A stretch of 64,000 nt of DNA from the NCBI RefSeq assembly GCF_036452155.1, contig NZ_JAWJZY010000001.1, one strand, 5' to 3'. The translations under genes were made by a program, and so were the position numbers. Source of the stretch: Sorlinia euscelidii. Lineage in GTDB: Bacteria; Pseudomonadota; Alphaproteobacteria; Acetobacterales; Acetobacteraceae. Of the stretch, positions 48,555-57,057 are shown one piece after another. Below the pieces are notes generated by a model, which saw nothing but the letters and a program-made list of their open reading frames with translations, made no database searches and had not been told where the DNA came from. Numbering within the stretch: the first letter of the stretch is position 1; each line of letters opens with the position of its first letter.

Positions 48555-49173
48555 ACGCCCGTCTCCGGGCCTTGAGTATCGGGGGCTCCCACGGGGCGGA
48601 CCCCACTGCACCCATGACCTCAAAGCCCTGAAACGGCCCGTCACCACCGTTAAAGACGGCGTCAATGCCAAGCTGCGCCTGAACAGACGGGTGAGAAATA
48701 AAGATCTGCACGCAATCCGCGCATAAATCGGAAAACCATTGTCGAAGATGATCCTCTGAGAGATCCTCCGTGGCAATGGCGGCGGCTTCAACTTCGTTCA
48801 AAAGAACCTGGATCGTCTCTATATCCGCATCCTGCAGGCGCACACCGAGTTTCTTCTGACAAACATCATCCAGGCCGCAAAGGGCCAATTCATAAGCTTG
48901 CCTGTCCGGCGGCAGATGCGCGAAACGCCACCCATCGCCAGGCCCACCGAGTCGCGCATCGATTCGGGCGGCGAGATTAAGTGCCTTGCGTCCCAATAAA
49001 GGCTGTTGCGGCAGTACAACTGCCGTTAAAGCCTCTAAAATGGTGAAAGCGCGGTCGCTGAGATGTCGGGGTTGGTAGGGATGATCTATAAATGCCGCAC
49101 GGGCTTCCAGCACGTCCCTTGTGCGCGCGGAAATACGGTCTGATTTAAGAAGCTGTTCGTACGTAGAAGTCAT
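48523..49173 (-). CDS. Gluconate 2-dehydrogenase subunit 3-like protein
   Basis: A 216-residue protein of the subunit-3 (gamma) family that accompanies GMC dehydrogenases. The typical helical core is seen in LSDRAFTILEALTAVVLPQ and in LNEVEAAAIATEDLSED. Related gamma subunits usually begin with a Tat signal (twin Arg) that carries the folded pair to the periplasm, but this one starts MTSTYEQLLKSDRISART and has none. It overlaps the large-subunit gene by 32 bases, so both are coupled. Either the export signal is unusual or the pair works inside the cell. Confidence 0.8.
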   Translation of the reverse strand: MTSTYEQLLKSDRISARTRDVLEARAAFIDHPYQPRHLSDRAFTILEALTAVVLPQQPLLGRKALNLAARIDARLGGPGDGWRFAHLPPDRQAYELALCGLDDVCQKKLGVRLQDADIETIQVLLNEVEAAAIATEDLSEDHLRQWFSDLCADCVQIFISHPSVQAQLGIDAVFNGGDGPFQGFEVMGAVGSAPWEPPILKARRRAYEALPDHGNG

Positions 49174-49374
49174 TTTGGATAAGAACTATTCTGGATGAAT
49201 GGAACGTCCTGACGAGCAGGCGGAGATTCAAGCGCTCCGTCTCATCGATGGTTGCACGGGAATTAACGCACCCCCGCAAGCGGCATTTTTATGCATCTCC
49301 GAGAGACATCTTTTATGTATCTGAGGGATGCATCTGTTTGTCTGACGGCCGAAAAATGTTAACGTCCGCCGGCA

Positions 49375-50079
49375 ATGGTGAATGATCACAGAATTCTGGC
49401 GTCAGCTATATCGGGACGGCATGGCAAGGGCATGATTCTCGCCTTGCCCAAAGGACGCATCCTCAAGGCGCTTAGACCGCTCCTCCATCACTCAGGGCTG
49501 CTGGCAGCACCCTGTCCGACGGATGAGGCCACGCGTGCCCTGCGTTTCCCCACGACGGAGAAGCAGATTGACATTGTCCGCGTCCGCTCCTTCGATGTCG
49601 CGACATTCGTGGCGCATGGCGGGGCCGATATCGGTATTTGCGGCTCCGATGTTCTCATGGAGTTTGATTATCCTGAGATCTACGCGCCGCTTGATCTCGA
49701 GATCGGGCAATGTCGCATCAGCGTTGCGCGGCACGCAAATCATGCGACGGCGGCAGAAGCCCCCAGCTCCAAAATCCGCATCGCCACGAAATACCCTGCC
49801 ATCGCCCGCCAGCATTTCGCGCAACGCGGCATGAATGCCGAGATTGTGCATCTCCATGGCGCGATGGAGCTTGCCCCGTCCCTTAACATGGCGCACGCCA
49901 TTGTTGACCTTGTTGATACGGGTGCCACATTGCGGGCGAATGGGCTTGAGGAGACAGAGGTGATCGCGCACATCTCATCGCGTCTTATCGTCAACCGCGT
50001 CGCCATGAAAACGCGCCCGCAAGAAGTGACCGCACTTATTGACCGTTTCCGGGATGCTTTACGGAATAAGACCCAGTGA
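49375..50079 (+). CDS. hisG: ATP phosphoribosyltransferase, short form
   Basis: A 234-residue HisG that joins ATP and PRPP in the first step of histidine synthesis. It opens into ILALPKGRILKALRPLL and has the PRPP-binding ELAPSLNMAHAIVDLVDTGATL. It lacks the C-terminal regulatory domain of the long form, and short HisG enzymes need HisZ; no hisZ is in this window. Neither the ATG at 49375 nor the one at 49432 has a good ribosome site; the longer form is given. The last codons overlap hisD by four bases (GTGA). Confidence 0.93.
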   Translation: MVNDHRILASAISGRHGKGMILALPKGRILKALRPLLHHSGLLAAPCPTDEATRALRFPTTEKQIDIVRVRSFDVATFVAHGGADIGICGSDVLMEFDYPEIYAPLDLEIGQCRISVARHANHATAAEAPSSKIRIATKYPAIARQHFAQRGMNAEIVHLHGAMELAPSLNMAHAIVDLVDTGATLRANGLEETEVIAHISSRLIVNRVAMKTRPQEVTALIDRFRDALRNKTQ

Positions 50080-51365
50080 AAAAACTCTCCACGCGGGATA
50101 TGCAATTCCGCTCGCAATTCGATATGTTGATTTCTGTCCGGCAAAGTGATGCGCAGGATGTGTCCGCGCCCGTGCGCAAAATCATCAATAATGTCCGCGC
50201 CCGCGGGGATGAGGCCGTCATCGCCTATACCGCGCAGTTTGATGGCCATGAACTGCGTGCGGACGCGATCGCCCTGACGGATCAGCAGCGGCGCGACGCC
50301 ATCGCGCAAGTGCCTGCCGCTTTGCGCGATGCCCTGGTTTTGGCGAAAGAGCGGATCATTTCATTTCATAAGCGCCAGATGCCGCAGGACATCCTTTACA
50401 CGGATGAGGCCGGACTGGAACTGGGCCTGCGCTGGACGCCCCTGGACGCAGTCGGGCTGTATGTCCCGGGTGGCAAGGCGGCCTATCCGTCTTCCGTCCT
50501 CATGAACGCCTTGCCCGCCTGGGTCGCCGGGGTGAAACGCATTGCCATGTGTGTCCCGATGCCGAACGGCCATCTGAACCCTCTCGTCCTCGCCGCCGCC
50601 GATATTTGCGGCGTGCAGGAAATTTACGGCATTGGCGGGGCGCAGGCGGTGGCCGCCCTCGCTTACGGCACAAAGCGTATCCCCCCCGTTGATCGCATTG
50701 TCGGGCCGGGTAATGCTTATGTTGCGGAGGCCAAACGTCAGGTATTCGGCCATGTCGGTATCGACTCCATCGCCGGGCCTTCAGAAGTCGTCATTGTCGC
50801 GGATAAAGAGAACCGTCCCGAGATCATCGCCATGGACCTTCTGGCGCAGGCGGAACATGATGAGCGCGCCCAGGCCATCCTCATCACAAATGACGCCCGA
50901 TTTGCCGCGGGTGTCGAGGCCGCCGTCGCAGAAGCCTTAAAGACGCTACCGCGGCGTCAGATTGCGGGATCCTCATGGGCGGATTTCGGCGCGATCATCA
51001 CCGTCTCGGATTGGGATGAGGCCGCGGATCTTGTCAATGATATCGCGCCGGAGCATCTGGAAATCATGTGTGCGGATGCGGACGGGTTTTCCCGCAAAGT
51101 GCGTCATGCCGGGGCCATGTTTATCGGGCGGCACTGTCCCGAAGCGATTGGCGATTATGTCGGCGGTCCCAACCATGTTCTGCCAACGAACCGCACCGCG
51201 CGGTTCGCTTCAGGGCTTTCCGTCTATGATTTTCTGAAGCGCACCACCACGATTGGCGCCGCGCAGGACGGTTTGAAGGAGATCGGCCCTGCTGCTGAAA
51301 TCCTTGCGCAGGCAGAGGGGCTTGACGCCCATGCACAGAGTATCGCCTTGCGCCTGCAAAAGTGA
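50076..51365 (+). CDS. hisD: Histidinol dehydrogenase
   Basis: A 429-residue enzyme that oxidises histidinol to histidine in two NAD-dependent steps. Family motifs include LYVPGGKAAYPSSVLMNALP, IDSIAGPSEVVIVAD, LLAQAEHDERAQAIL with zinc ligands, and NDIAPEHLEIM. The start codon is GTG at 50076, inside the hisG stop (GTGA overlap), so translation is coupled. The order hisG-hisD-infA is usual in alphaproteobacteria. The enzyme ends 145 bases before infA, a gap that could hold an infA promoter. Confidence 0.96.
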   Translation: MKKLSTRDMQFRSQFDMLISVRQSDAQDVSAPVRKIINNVRARGDEAVIAYTAQFDGHELRADAIALTDQQRRDAIAQVPAALRDALVLAKERIISFHKRQMPQDILYTDEAGLELGLRWTPLDAVGLYVPGGKAAYPSSVLMNALPAWVAGVKRIAMCVPMPNGHLNPLVLAAADICGVQEIYGIGGAQAVAALAYGTKRIPPVDRIVGPGNAYVAEAKRQVFGHVGIDSIAGPSEVVIVADKENRPEIIAMDLLAQAEHDERAQAILITNDARFAAGVEAAVAEALKTLPRRQIAGSSWADFGAIITVSDWDEAADLVNDIAPEHLEIMCADADGFSRKVRHAGAMFIGRHCPEAIGDYVGGPNHVLPTNRTARFASGLSVYDFLKRTTTIGAAQDGLKEIGPAAEILAQAEGLDAHAQSIALRLQK

Positions 51366-51510
51366 CGCAGGCAAACTTTGAGGCATGACAAAATTTATAA
51401 GAACGGGCCGTTTTGCTTGACGGCGCCGTGCGGACTCGCACATACGCTTGAGCAGCCTGTCGCAATGAGCGACATCCGAACAGAATATGAATGGAGTATC
51501 AAGGGACACA

Positions 51511-51729
51511 ATGTCGAAGGAAGATATGATCGAGTTCAGTGGGACGGTCACTGAACTTCTACCGAATGCCATGTTCCGCGTCACGTTAGACAATGAGCAC
51601 ACGATCCTGGCCCATACAAGCGGCAAAATGCGCAAAAATCGCATCCGCGTCCTGGCAGGTGACCGCGTCAATGTTGAAATGACGCCTTATGATCTTTCCA
51701 AAGGTCGGATTACGTTCCGCTTTAAGTGA
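51511..51729 (+). CDS. infA: Translation initiation factor IF-1
   Basis: A 72-residue OB-fold protein starting MSKEDMIEFSGTVTELLPNA and ending KGRITFRFK, the standard IF-1 form. AAGGGA five bases before this ATG supports the start over an in-frame ATG at 51487. It is followed after three bases by the Maf gene and so probably begins an operon of infA, maf, the RNase E/G-like gene and yacG. Confidence 0.97.
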   Translation: MSKEDMIEFSGTVTELLPNAMFRVTLDNEHTILAHTSGKMRKNRIRVLAGDRVNVEMTPYDLSKGRITFRFK

Positions 51730-51732
51730 CGC

Positions 51733-52377
51733 GTGGCGACCTCCCCCCAACCTGCGCTGATTCTCGCCTCCGCCTCGCCGCGGCGTGTCGCATTGCTGCG
51801 GCAGATCGGCCTGGAGCCGGAAGAGATCCTTCCGGCGGAACTTGACGAGACACCGTTAAAAGGTGAGCTTCCACGTGCCTGCGCCATCCGGCTCGCCGAC
51901 GCGAAAGCTCGGGTTATCGCGGACCAGCTTGACCGACCCGCGCTGGTCCTGGCAGCGGATACGATTGTGGCCGTCGGGCGCCGCATTCTGCAGAAAGCTG
52001 AGAACCCGCAACAGGCTCGGGCATATTTGGCCTTGCTCTCCGGGCGACGTCACACAGTTTATACAGCCATTTCCATCCGCCCCTCGAAAGCCCTGGCGGA
52101 AGGACGCTGCGCCTCGCGTGTCGTGGCGTCAAAAGTCGCCTTCTCCTGCCTGACGCCGCACCATATTGAGGCGCTGATCACGGCCGGAGACTGGCAAGGG
52201 AAAGCAGGTGGCTACGCTTTGCAGGGAATGGCCGCGCGCTTTATACGCTTTATTTCTGGGAGTCCATCTGCCGTGATCGGGCTGCCCCTCTTTGAAACGT
52301 CTCAGCTTTTGCAGGGTCAGCCTCACCCGTGGTTTCAACCGGGTGCGACGGAGTCTGCGACATCTCACCGCACCTGA
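51733..52377 (+). CDS. maf: Maf-family nucleotide pyrophosphatase
   Basis: A 214-residue Maf protein, an enzyme that hydrolyses non-standard or excess nucleoside triphosphates, particularly dTTP/UTP in the YhdE group. It begins with the signature LASASPRRVALLRQIGL and has AADTIVAVGRRILQKAEN and the later DWQGKAGGYALQG. The start codon is GTG, three bases after infA. The C-terminal 20 residues are not conserved-looking. Placement between infA and an RNase E/G gene is conserved in alphaproteobacteria. Confidence 0.94.
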   Translation: MATSPQPALILASASPRRVALLRQIGLEPEEILPAELDETPLKGELPRACAIRLADAKARVIADQLDRPALVLAADTIVAVGRRILQKAENPQQARAYLALLSGRRHTVYTAISIRPSKALAEGRCASRVVASKVAFSCLTPHHIEALITAGDWQGKAGGYALQGMAARFIRFISGSPSAVIGLPLFETSQLLQGQPHPWFQPGATESATSHRT

Positions 52378-52441
52378 CAGAACCGGAAGAGAAAAGCGGT
52401 TTGACAATCTCAGCGTGTCGATGGGAAGAATGGCGGTCATG

Positions 52442-53509
52442 ATGAAAATCGCGGTGGATTGGAGCCCCGGTGAGGCGCGCATCGCCGCCCTCCTTGATAA
52501 CATGCTCATTGATTTCTCATTGTGGCGCCCTGGTAAACCGGATGGTTTCGGCGATATTCACTGCGTGCGAATCATGCGCCCCGCCCCCATTATGAAGGGC
52601 GCTTTCGGCCGGATAGCGTCAGGCGAGGATGTTTTTGTCACCGGCGTTTTTCCGGAAGGTGCCTTGGTGACAGCCCGCGTCACCCGCGCCGCGCAGGGCG
52701 GCAAGGGCGCGCGCCTCCAGCCGCTCCAGTCTGACGCCACATGTGACGCGCCGGCCTGCCTTCAACAGGGGCCAAGCCCGTTGGAGGAAATGGCAGCGCG
52801 CTACCCTGAAGCCCGGATCCTCGTCGATACGCCATCCCTCGCGGCCCGCATACCGCCGAACCTGCGCCCTCGATTGGAACGGGTCGCCTGCGCCTTTGAT
52901 GAGGATATAAAGGACCAATGCAGCGCCCTCACGCACGGCGACATTGTACTCCCCGACAATATAAGCGCGCGCGTGACACCCAGCGCGGCGCTTTGCGCGA
53001 TTGATCTTGATGACGCGGACACCGCCGCCGCCTCTCCACGCACGCAATTTGACCGGAATGTCGCGATCTTCCCGGCGCTTGCCCGAGAGATCCGCCTGCG
53101 CAATATCAATGGCGTCATATTGATCGACCCGGCGGGCGTACCCACGCGCAAGCGCGCCGCATTGATCCCCTTTCTGCAAAATGCTTTCCGGGATGATCCG
53201 CTCAGACCGCATGATTTCGGCGCGACACCGTCCGGCTTGTTGGAATTAACTCGGCCCCGGCGTCGGCTCCCTTTGCATGAGCTTCTTTCATCGCCACACG
53301 GGATCGGGCTCGCCGCCCTGCGGCAGGCGGTGCGCACCTTGTCGGGCATGCCCGCCAACCGGAAATTATGTCTGAAAGCGTCCTTCGCCATAATCGACGC
53401 TTTGCAAAAGGATGTCGCAGCTTTGGAGGATGTGTCACGACTCCTGGGATATGAACTTCCCCTTATGGCCATTCCAGATTACCCTCCCGCGCATTGGAGT
53501 TTTTCCTGA
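52442..53509 (+). CDS. Short ribonuclease E/G-like protein
   Basis: A 355-residue RNase E/G-family protein, shorter than RNase G (about 490). An N-terminal S1-like RNA-binding part is followed by a catalytic-core-like segment. AALCAIDLDDADTAAA aligns with the RNase E site AIDxNSGR: the first Asp (Asp303 of E. coli) is kept but the Asn is replaced by Asp. NINGVILIDPAGVP keeps the second metal-site Asp (346) but not the following one. The zinc-link cysteines are absent. The start is uncertain between 52421 and 52442. It overlaps yacG by one base. Activity may be altered. Confidence 0.75.
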   Translation: MKIAVDWSPGEARIAALLDNMLIDFSLWRPGKPDGFGDIHCVRIMRPAPIMKGAFGRIASGEDVFVTGVFPEGALVTARVTRAAQGGKGARLQPLQSDATCDAPACLQQGPSPLEEMAARYPEARILVDTPSLAARIPPNLRPRLERVACAFDEDIKDQCSALTHGDIVLPDNISARVTPSAALCAIDLDDADTAAASPRTQFDRNVAIFPALAREIRLRNINGVILIDPAGVPTRKRAALIPFLQNAFRDDPLRPHDFGATPSGLLELTRPRRRLPLHELLSSPHGIGLAALRQAVRTLSGMPANRKLCLKASFAIIDALQKDVAALEDVSRLLGYELPLMAIPDYPPAHWSFS

Positions 53510-53694
53510 TGTCGCAATGCCCGATCTGTCGTAAAGACAGTGTCGCCCTCTTTCGTCCCTTTTGTAGTAAACGCTGTGCCGATCTCGATCTCGGCAACTG
53601 GTTTCGCGGGAATTATCGCGTTCCTTCGGCGCGGGAAGATGAAATCCCGTCTCACGAGGAAAGTGAGGGTGAAAAAGATCAATATGCCACTTGA
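53509..53694 (+). CDS. yacG: YacG-type zinc protein, DNA gyrase inhibitor family
   Basis: A 61-residue protein with the four zinc cysteines of YacG: CPIC near the start and FCSKRC further on, followed by the typical DLDLGNWFRGNYRVP. The tail is acidic. E. coli YacG inhibits gyrase by binding GyrB. The ATG overlaps the stop of the RNase E/G-like gene (TGATG). tRNA-Phe follows 50 bases later. Confidence 0.92.
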   Translation: MSQCPICRKDSVALFRPFCSKRCADLDLGNWFRGNYRVPSAREDEIPSHEESEGEKDQYAT

Positions 53695-53744
53695 TCAACC
53701 TTCCCACATCCACTAAACCGTGCGCAGCGTCATCAGGGCGCTGT

Positions 53745-53820
53745 GCCCAAGTAGCTCAGTTGGTAGAGCATGCGACTGAAAATCGCAGTGTCGGTGGTTC
53801 GATCCCGCCCTTGGGCACCA
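53745..53820 (+). tRNA. tRNA-Phe (anticodon GAA)
   Basis: A 76-base cloverleaf. Acceptor GCCCAAG pairs with CTTGGGC, D arm GCTCAGTTGGTAGAGC, anticodon stem GCGAC/ATCGC region with loop CTGAAAA and anticodon GAA, T arm GGTGGTTCGATCCCGCC. Discriminator A with encoded CCA at 53818-53820. Its place after yacG is conserved among alphaproteobacteria. Confidence 0.96.
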
Positions 53821-53822
53821 TT

Positions 53823-53837
53823 TGCCTCATTTTGAGG
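53823..53837. terminator. Small hairpin after tRNA-Phe
   Basis: GCCTCA pairs with TGAGGC around a TTT loop just after the tRNA. No T-run follows on the plus strand. It lies between the tRNA and the convergent MFS gene, so it might act in either direction. Confidence 0.3.
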
Positions 53838-53870
53838 CGCCGCCCCTTAACGCCCTCTTCCGTAAACATG

Positions 53871-55061
53871 TCAGCGCGCTTCAACGCGACGCGGCGCAAA
53901 TGCCCCCGTTCTTGCCCGCAGGACAATCATGATTCCCGCGCAGATGATCGGGATCATCGACAGGCTGATAGCTTTCGGGCCGCCATGCGTCAGCGCCATC
54001 CCGCCGAGTAAACCTGCCAATGTGATCGCGCTGTTCCAAACGGTGGAGATCATCGCACTGGCAAGGTCAATCCCTTCCCCCGCGACGGAAGCTGACGCCA
54101 ATTGGATGAGCGTCCCGGCCCCGCCATAGGATAGGCCCCAAAGCACCATCATCGCGACGATGACATAAGGGTGCTGCGTGAAGAGTGAAACCGCGACCGT
54201 CATCAGCAGAAACGTGGAGAGTGCCAGCAGGATGACGGTTTTCAGAGGTTTTTCCGTCAAAACACCTGCGAGCCAAACCCCTGCCAGAGACGACACGCCG
54301 AATAAAAGCAGTAACGCGCTGACATGCGTCTGAAGGCCGGACATTGCCGTAAAAGGCGCGACGTAAGTGTAAAGAATATTATGCGCCCCGACCCAGGCCA
54401 TCGTCAGGGACAAAACGGTGATGATGCCGGGGATTTTTAGGACGCGCAGGGGGGACAAACGTTTGTCGGCACATTGTCCGGCGAGGTCGGGCAGGCGATG
54501 TGCCACCCAGAGAGCCAGCAGGAAGGCCACACCGGAGATGAAAAGAAACGCCTCCCGCCAGCCAATCAGGTTCCCCACCGCGACGCCGGTCGGCGTCCCG
54601 ATGGAAAAAGCCAGCGGCGCGCCCGCCATCGCGATGGCCAGGGCCCTGCCCTGTAGGCGCGATGTCACCAGTCGCTTGGCATATCCTGCCTGAAGCCCCC
54701 AGACCAGCCCGGCGCACAAACCGGCGAGAAAGCGCGCCGAGAGGATAAGGCCAAAATGGTGCGTTATAGCCGTGATGGTGTTCATGGCCAGAAAGCCAAT
54801 AATGCCGAGGAGGAGTAAGGGTTTACGGCGGAAACCCTGCGTCAAGGCCGTGAGGGGCAAAGCCGCGATTGTCGAGCCGAATGCGTAAATCGTCACCATC
54901 TGGCCCGTCATGGCGTTCGAAATGTCGAGGTCCGATGCGATCATCGGCATGAGGCCCGCGGGCATTGTTTCGGTGATAATGGCCAGAAACCCCGCCATCG
55001 CGAGCGCAATAAGTTCACCAACAGGGAGGGTATCCCGCGGTAACGTCAAAAGCGTTGACAC
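53871..55061 (-). CDS. MFS exporter, AraJ/SotB-like (DHA1 group)
   Basis: A 396-residue transporter with 12 predicted membrane segments. The TM1 region LIALAMAGFLAIITETMPAG with its acidic residue and the early LPLTALTQGFRRKPLL loop are typical of the AraJ/SotB sugar-efflux and drug-efflux group. It lacks the sugar-porter motifs seen in the other MFS gene of this window. The likely role is proton-driven export of sugars or drugs. An inverted repeat GACCGAAAAAATTCGGTTC at 55104-55122 upstream may be an operator. Confidence 0.88.
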   Translation of the reverse strand: MSTLLTLPRDTLPVGELIALAMAGFLAIITETMPAGLMPMIASDLDISNAMTGQMVTIYAFGSTIAALPLTALTQGFRRKPLLLLGIIGFLAMNTITAITHHFGLILSARFLAGLCAGLVWGLQAGYAKRLVTSRLQGRALAIAMAGAPLAFSIGTPTGVAVGNLIGWREAFLFISGVAFLLALWVAHRLPDLAGQCADKRLSPLRVLKIPGIITVLSLTMAWVGAHNILYTYVAPFTAMSGLQTHVSALLLLFGVSSLAGVWLAGVLTEKPLKTVILLALSTFLLMTVAVSLFTQHPYVIVAMMVLWGLSYGGAGTLIQLASASVAGEGIDLASAMISTVWNSAITLAGLLGGMALTHGGPKAISLSMIPIICAGIMIVLRARTGAFAPRRVEAR

Positions 55062-55103
55062 GCCCCATCCTTCCTTTATGCGCTATCTGATCTGATGAGG
55101 TTT

Positions 55104-55122
55104 GACCGAAAAAATTCGGTTC
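55104..55122. promoter_or_regulatory. Inverted repeat upstream of the MFS exporter
   Basis: ACCGAA pairs with TTCGGT across four As, 43 bases upstream of the start codon of the MFS gene ending at 53871. A dyad at this place could bind a repressor, but no regulator gene is adjacent. Weak evidence. Confidence 0.25.
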
Positions 55123-55263
55123 CTCGAAATTATGGCGCTTCATGGGCACGCCAACCCATTTATCGCGCACCTATTTTTCAGATTTCAGCTCATGCCATAA
55201 GCGCGAGGGGTCAGGCAAGGATGACGCTGCACCATGCAGCGCCGGCGTGACTCGTTCAGCGTG

Positions 55264-55288
55264 AAAACGGCCCGGAAAAAACGGGCCG
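55264..55288 (-). terminator. Rho-independent terminator of ompW
   Basis: CGGCCCG (55268-55274) pairs with CGGGCCG (55282-55288) around a seven-base loop. On the minus strand it is followed by TTTT (55267-55264). It begins 48 bases after the ompW stop codon. Confidence 0.7.
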
Positions 55289-55336
55289 CTCTTTCAAATT
55301 CCAAATGCGATCGCGTTAAGCTTGGCGATTTTACGA

Positions 55337-56140
55337 TCAGAACCGATATTCGATACCGGCAGCGACGAGAGTCGGGTTGAGCGCGTTATGCGCCTTGATG
55401 AAAGTCGGACTTCCATTATCATTCGCCCATGCATGCATACGCATGAAGATCTGCTTGACGTCGAAATTGAAGAACCAGTTTCCGACAAGTTGATAATCGA
55501 ACCCGGCATTGACGGATGGGCCACCTGTGAAGCCGACATTGAGCTTCTGCACAACGCCGCCAGCAGGGCTCATATTATGAAACCAGGCCAGTGTGCCGCC
55601 GACGCCGATATAGGGGTTGAAGCGCTTGTGCGGACGGAAATGCCACGCGAACGTGATTGTCGGCGGAAGGACCCATGCGCTGCCCACGTCGATCTTCCCC
55701 AACGGTGTCCCTTGCGCCGCCACCTCATGACGCGTGCTGGCCGCGATCAGATCGACCGAGAGATTATCCGTCAGGAAATACATGAAGGTCAGTTCCGGCA
55801 TGACCTGATTTGTTGTCGAAATATGGCCGGAGATCGGTTTGTTCGCGAGCCAGACCTTACTATCCATATCCTGCGGCAGGACACCCAACGCGGAAAGGCG
55901 AACGATGAAATCACCTTTGCCAAAACCGATCTTGGTTGAGGAACAGGTTTTGAAGATCCCGCAGGCATGGTCCGACATCGCGGCCTTCGGCGCCATGACC
56001 TGCGATGTCGTCAATGGTGCATTGACGTAGGATTGACTGGCCGATGACGCTGCCTGTTGCGCGTGGGCGACCTGAAACGTCGCCGCCGAGAGGAGAGAGC
56101 CTGTCATGGCGGCCAGGCAGCTTTTGATGGAGAAGGTCAT
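55337..56140 (-). CDS. ompW: OmpW-family outer-membrane protein
   Basis: A 267-residue protein with a signal peptide cleaved after AHA (residue 27) and an eight-strand beta-barrel. Family features include FIVRLSALGVLPQD at the first strand, PELTFMYFLTDNLSVDLIA, PYIGVGGTLAWF, and the terminal LVAAGIEYRF, whose final Phe is the barrel-assembly signal. Residues 28-70 form an unusually long N-terminal extension with two cysteines (DHACGIFKTCSS). OmpW proteins pass small hydrophobic compounds, and the E. coli gene is FNR-controlled. Here a perfect FNR box lies 62 bases upstream in the shared promoter region. Confidence 0.93.
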   Translation of the reverse strand: MTFSIKSCLAAMTGSLLSAATFQVAHAQQAASSASQSYVNAPLTTSQVMAPKAAMSDHACGIFKTCSSTKIGFGKGDFIVRLSALGVLPQDMDSKVWLANKPISGHISTTNQVMPELTFMYFLTDNLSVDLIAASTRHEVAAQGTPLGKIDVGSAWVLPPTITFAWHFRPHKRFNPYIGVGGTLAWFHNMSPAGGVVQKLNVGFTGGPSVNAGFDYQLVGNWFFNFDVKQIFMRMHAWANDNGSPTFIKAHNALNPTLVAAGIEYRF

Positions 56141-56201
56141 ATCGCACCCTGATTAAGCAATTTCAACGGCGCAGTTATTTGACAGAAAGTAAAAGGCTTC
56201 C

Positions 56202-56215
56202 TTGATCAGGATCAA
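56202..56215. promoter_or_regulatory. Perfect FNR box between ompW and fnr
   Basis: TTGATCAGGATCAA is a perfect TTGAT-N4-ATCAA palindrome, the FNR consensus. Its centre lies about 68 bases before the ompW start codon and 66 before the fnr start codon. If the factor binds at -41.5, ompW transcription would begin about 27 bases before its ATG, a natural leader length, with AAATAA at 56175-56180 near the -10 position. This suggests activation of ompW under low oxygen and possible self-control of fnr. Confidence 0.85.
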
Positions 56216-56274
56216 TGGGCTATCCTTAATTTCAAACCGTTGCAGTAATACCACATACGTGGCGCAGGCGCTGA

Positions 56275-57039
56275 ATGATGAATTTTTCCCCTTGTAAGCT
56301 AAAACCCGAATCCGAAACGCCGATACTTCCCCATGACAGTGGGGAATGCACCGTCTGCCCCGCGCGGGAGCGCAGTATCTGTGCGATTTTTGAGCCAACC
56401 CAGCTGCCCGAGCTTGAGAAACATCTTCAGCGCGTCGCATTCCCCGCAGGGAAAGTGTTTATCGAGGAGGGGCGCGCGGCAGACCGCTTTTACGTGGTGA
56501 CGCAAGGGCATGTGCGCTTATTCAATTCCATGCCGGACGGGCGTCGGCAGATCACCGGTTTTGCAACCGCAAGTGATTTTATCGGCCTGGTCAGCTGCAA
56601 AAATTTTGCGTTCAGTGCGGAGGCGCTGACTCCCCTGCGAGCCTGCCAGTTTTCCGTCTCTGAAATGAGTTTCCTTCGGCGCCATTTCCCGGCGCTTGAA
56701 AAACGCCTGCTCGAGGAAGCCTCGCGCGAGCTTGTCCGTGCCCAGAAGCGAATGCTTTTGCTGGGTCGCAAAACCGCCAGTGAACGCCTCGCCAGTTTCT
56801 TGAGAGAGCGCTTTCACCTCAGTAAGTCGGCTCTCGGCCACCTTGCCTTGCCGATGACGCGGATGGATATCGCCGATTATCTTGGCCTGACCATCGAAAC
56901 CGTCAGCCGCACCTTCTCGGCATTTCAGCGTCAAGGGCTGATTCACATCCCCCATACGCGCAACGTTCTGATACAGGATATTGAGGCTCTATCCGCACTC
57001 GCCGATGGTGACATCGCGCTGAAGCGCCGCCACTCCTGA
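56275..57039 (+). CDS. fnr: FNR-type oxygen-sensing transcription regulator
   Basis: A 254-residue CRP/FNR-family regulator. Cys25, Cys28 and Cys36 form the alphaproteobacterial cluster motif CX2CX7C (CTVCPARERSIC), and Cys108 (GLVSCKNF) supplies the fourth ligand, so an oxygen-labile 4Fe-4S cluster is likely. The recognition helix LTIETVSRTFSAFQRQG has the E-xx-SR triplet that reads TTGAT half-sites. This matches the perfect FNR box found upstream between this gene and divergent ompW. It belongs to the FnrL/FixK-like group. The ribosome site before the ATG is weak. Confidence 0.92.
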   Translation: MMNFSPCKLKPESETPILPHDSGECTVCPARERSICAIFEPTQLPELEKHLQRVAFPAGKVFIEEGRAADRFYVVTQGHVRLFNSMPDGRRQITGFATASDFIGLVSCKNFAFSAEALTPLRACQFSVSEMSFLRRHFPALEKRLLEEASRELVRAQKRMLLLGRKTASERLASFLRERFHLSKSALGHLALPMTRMDIADYLGLTIETVSRTFSAFQRQGLIHIPHTRNVLIQDIEALSALADGDIALKRRHS

Positions 57040-57057
57040 CGTCGACAGCCGCATGTG

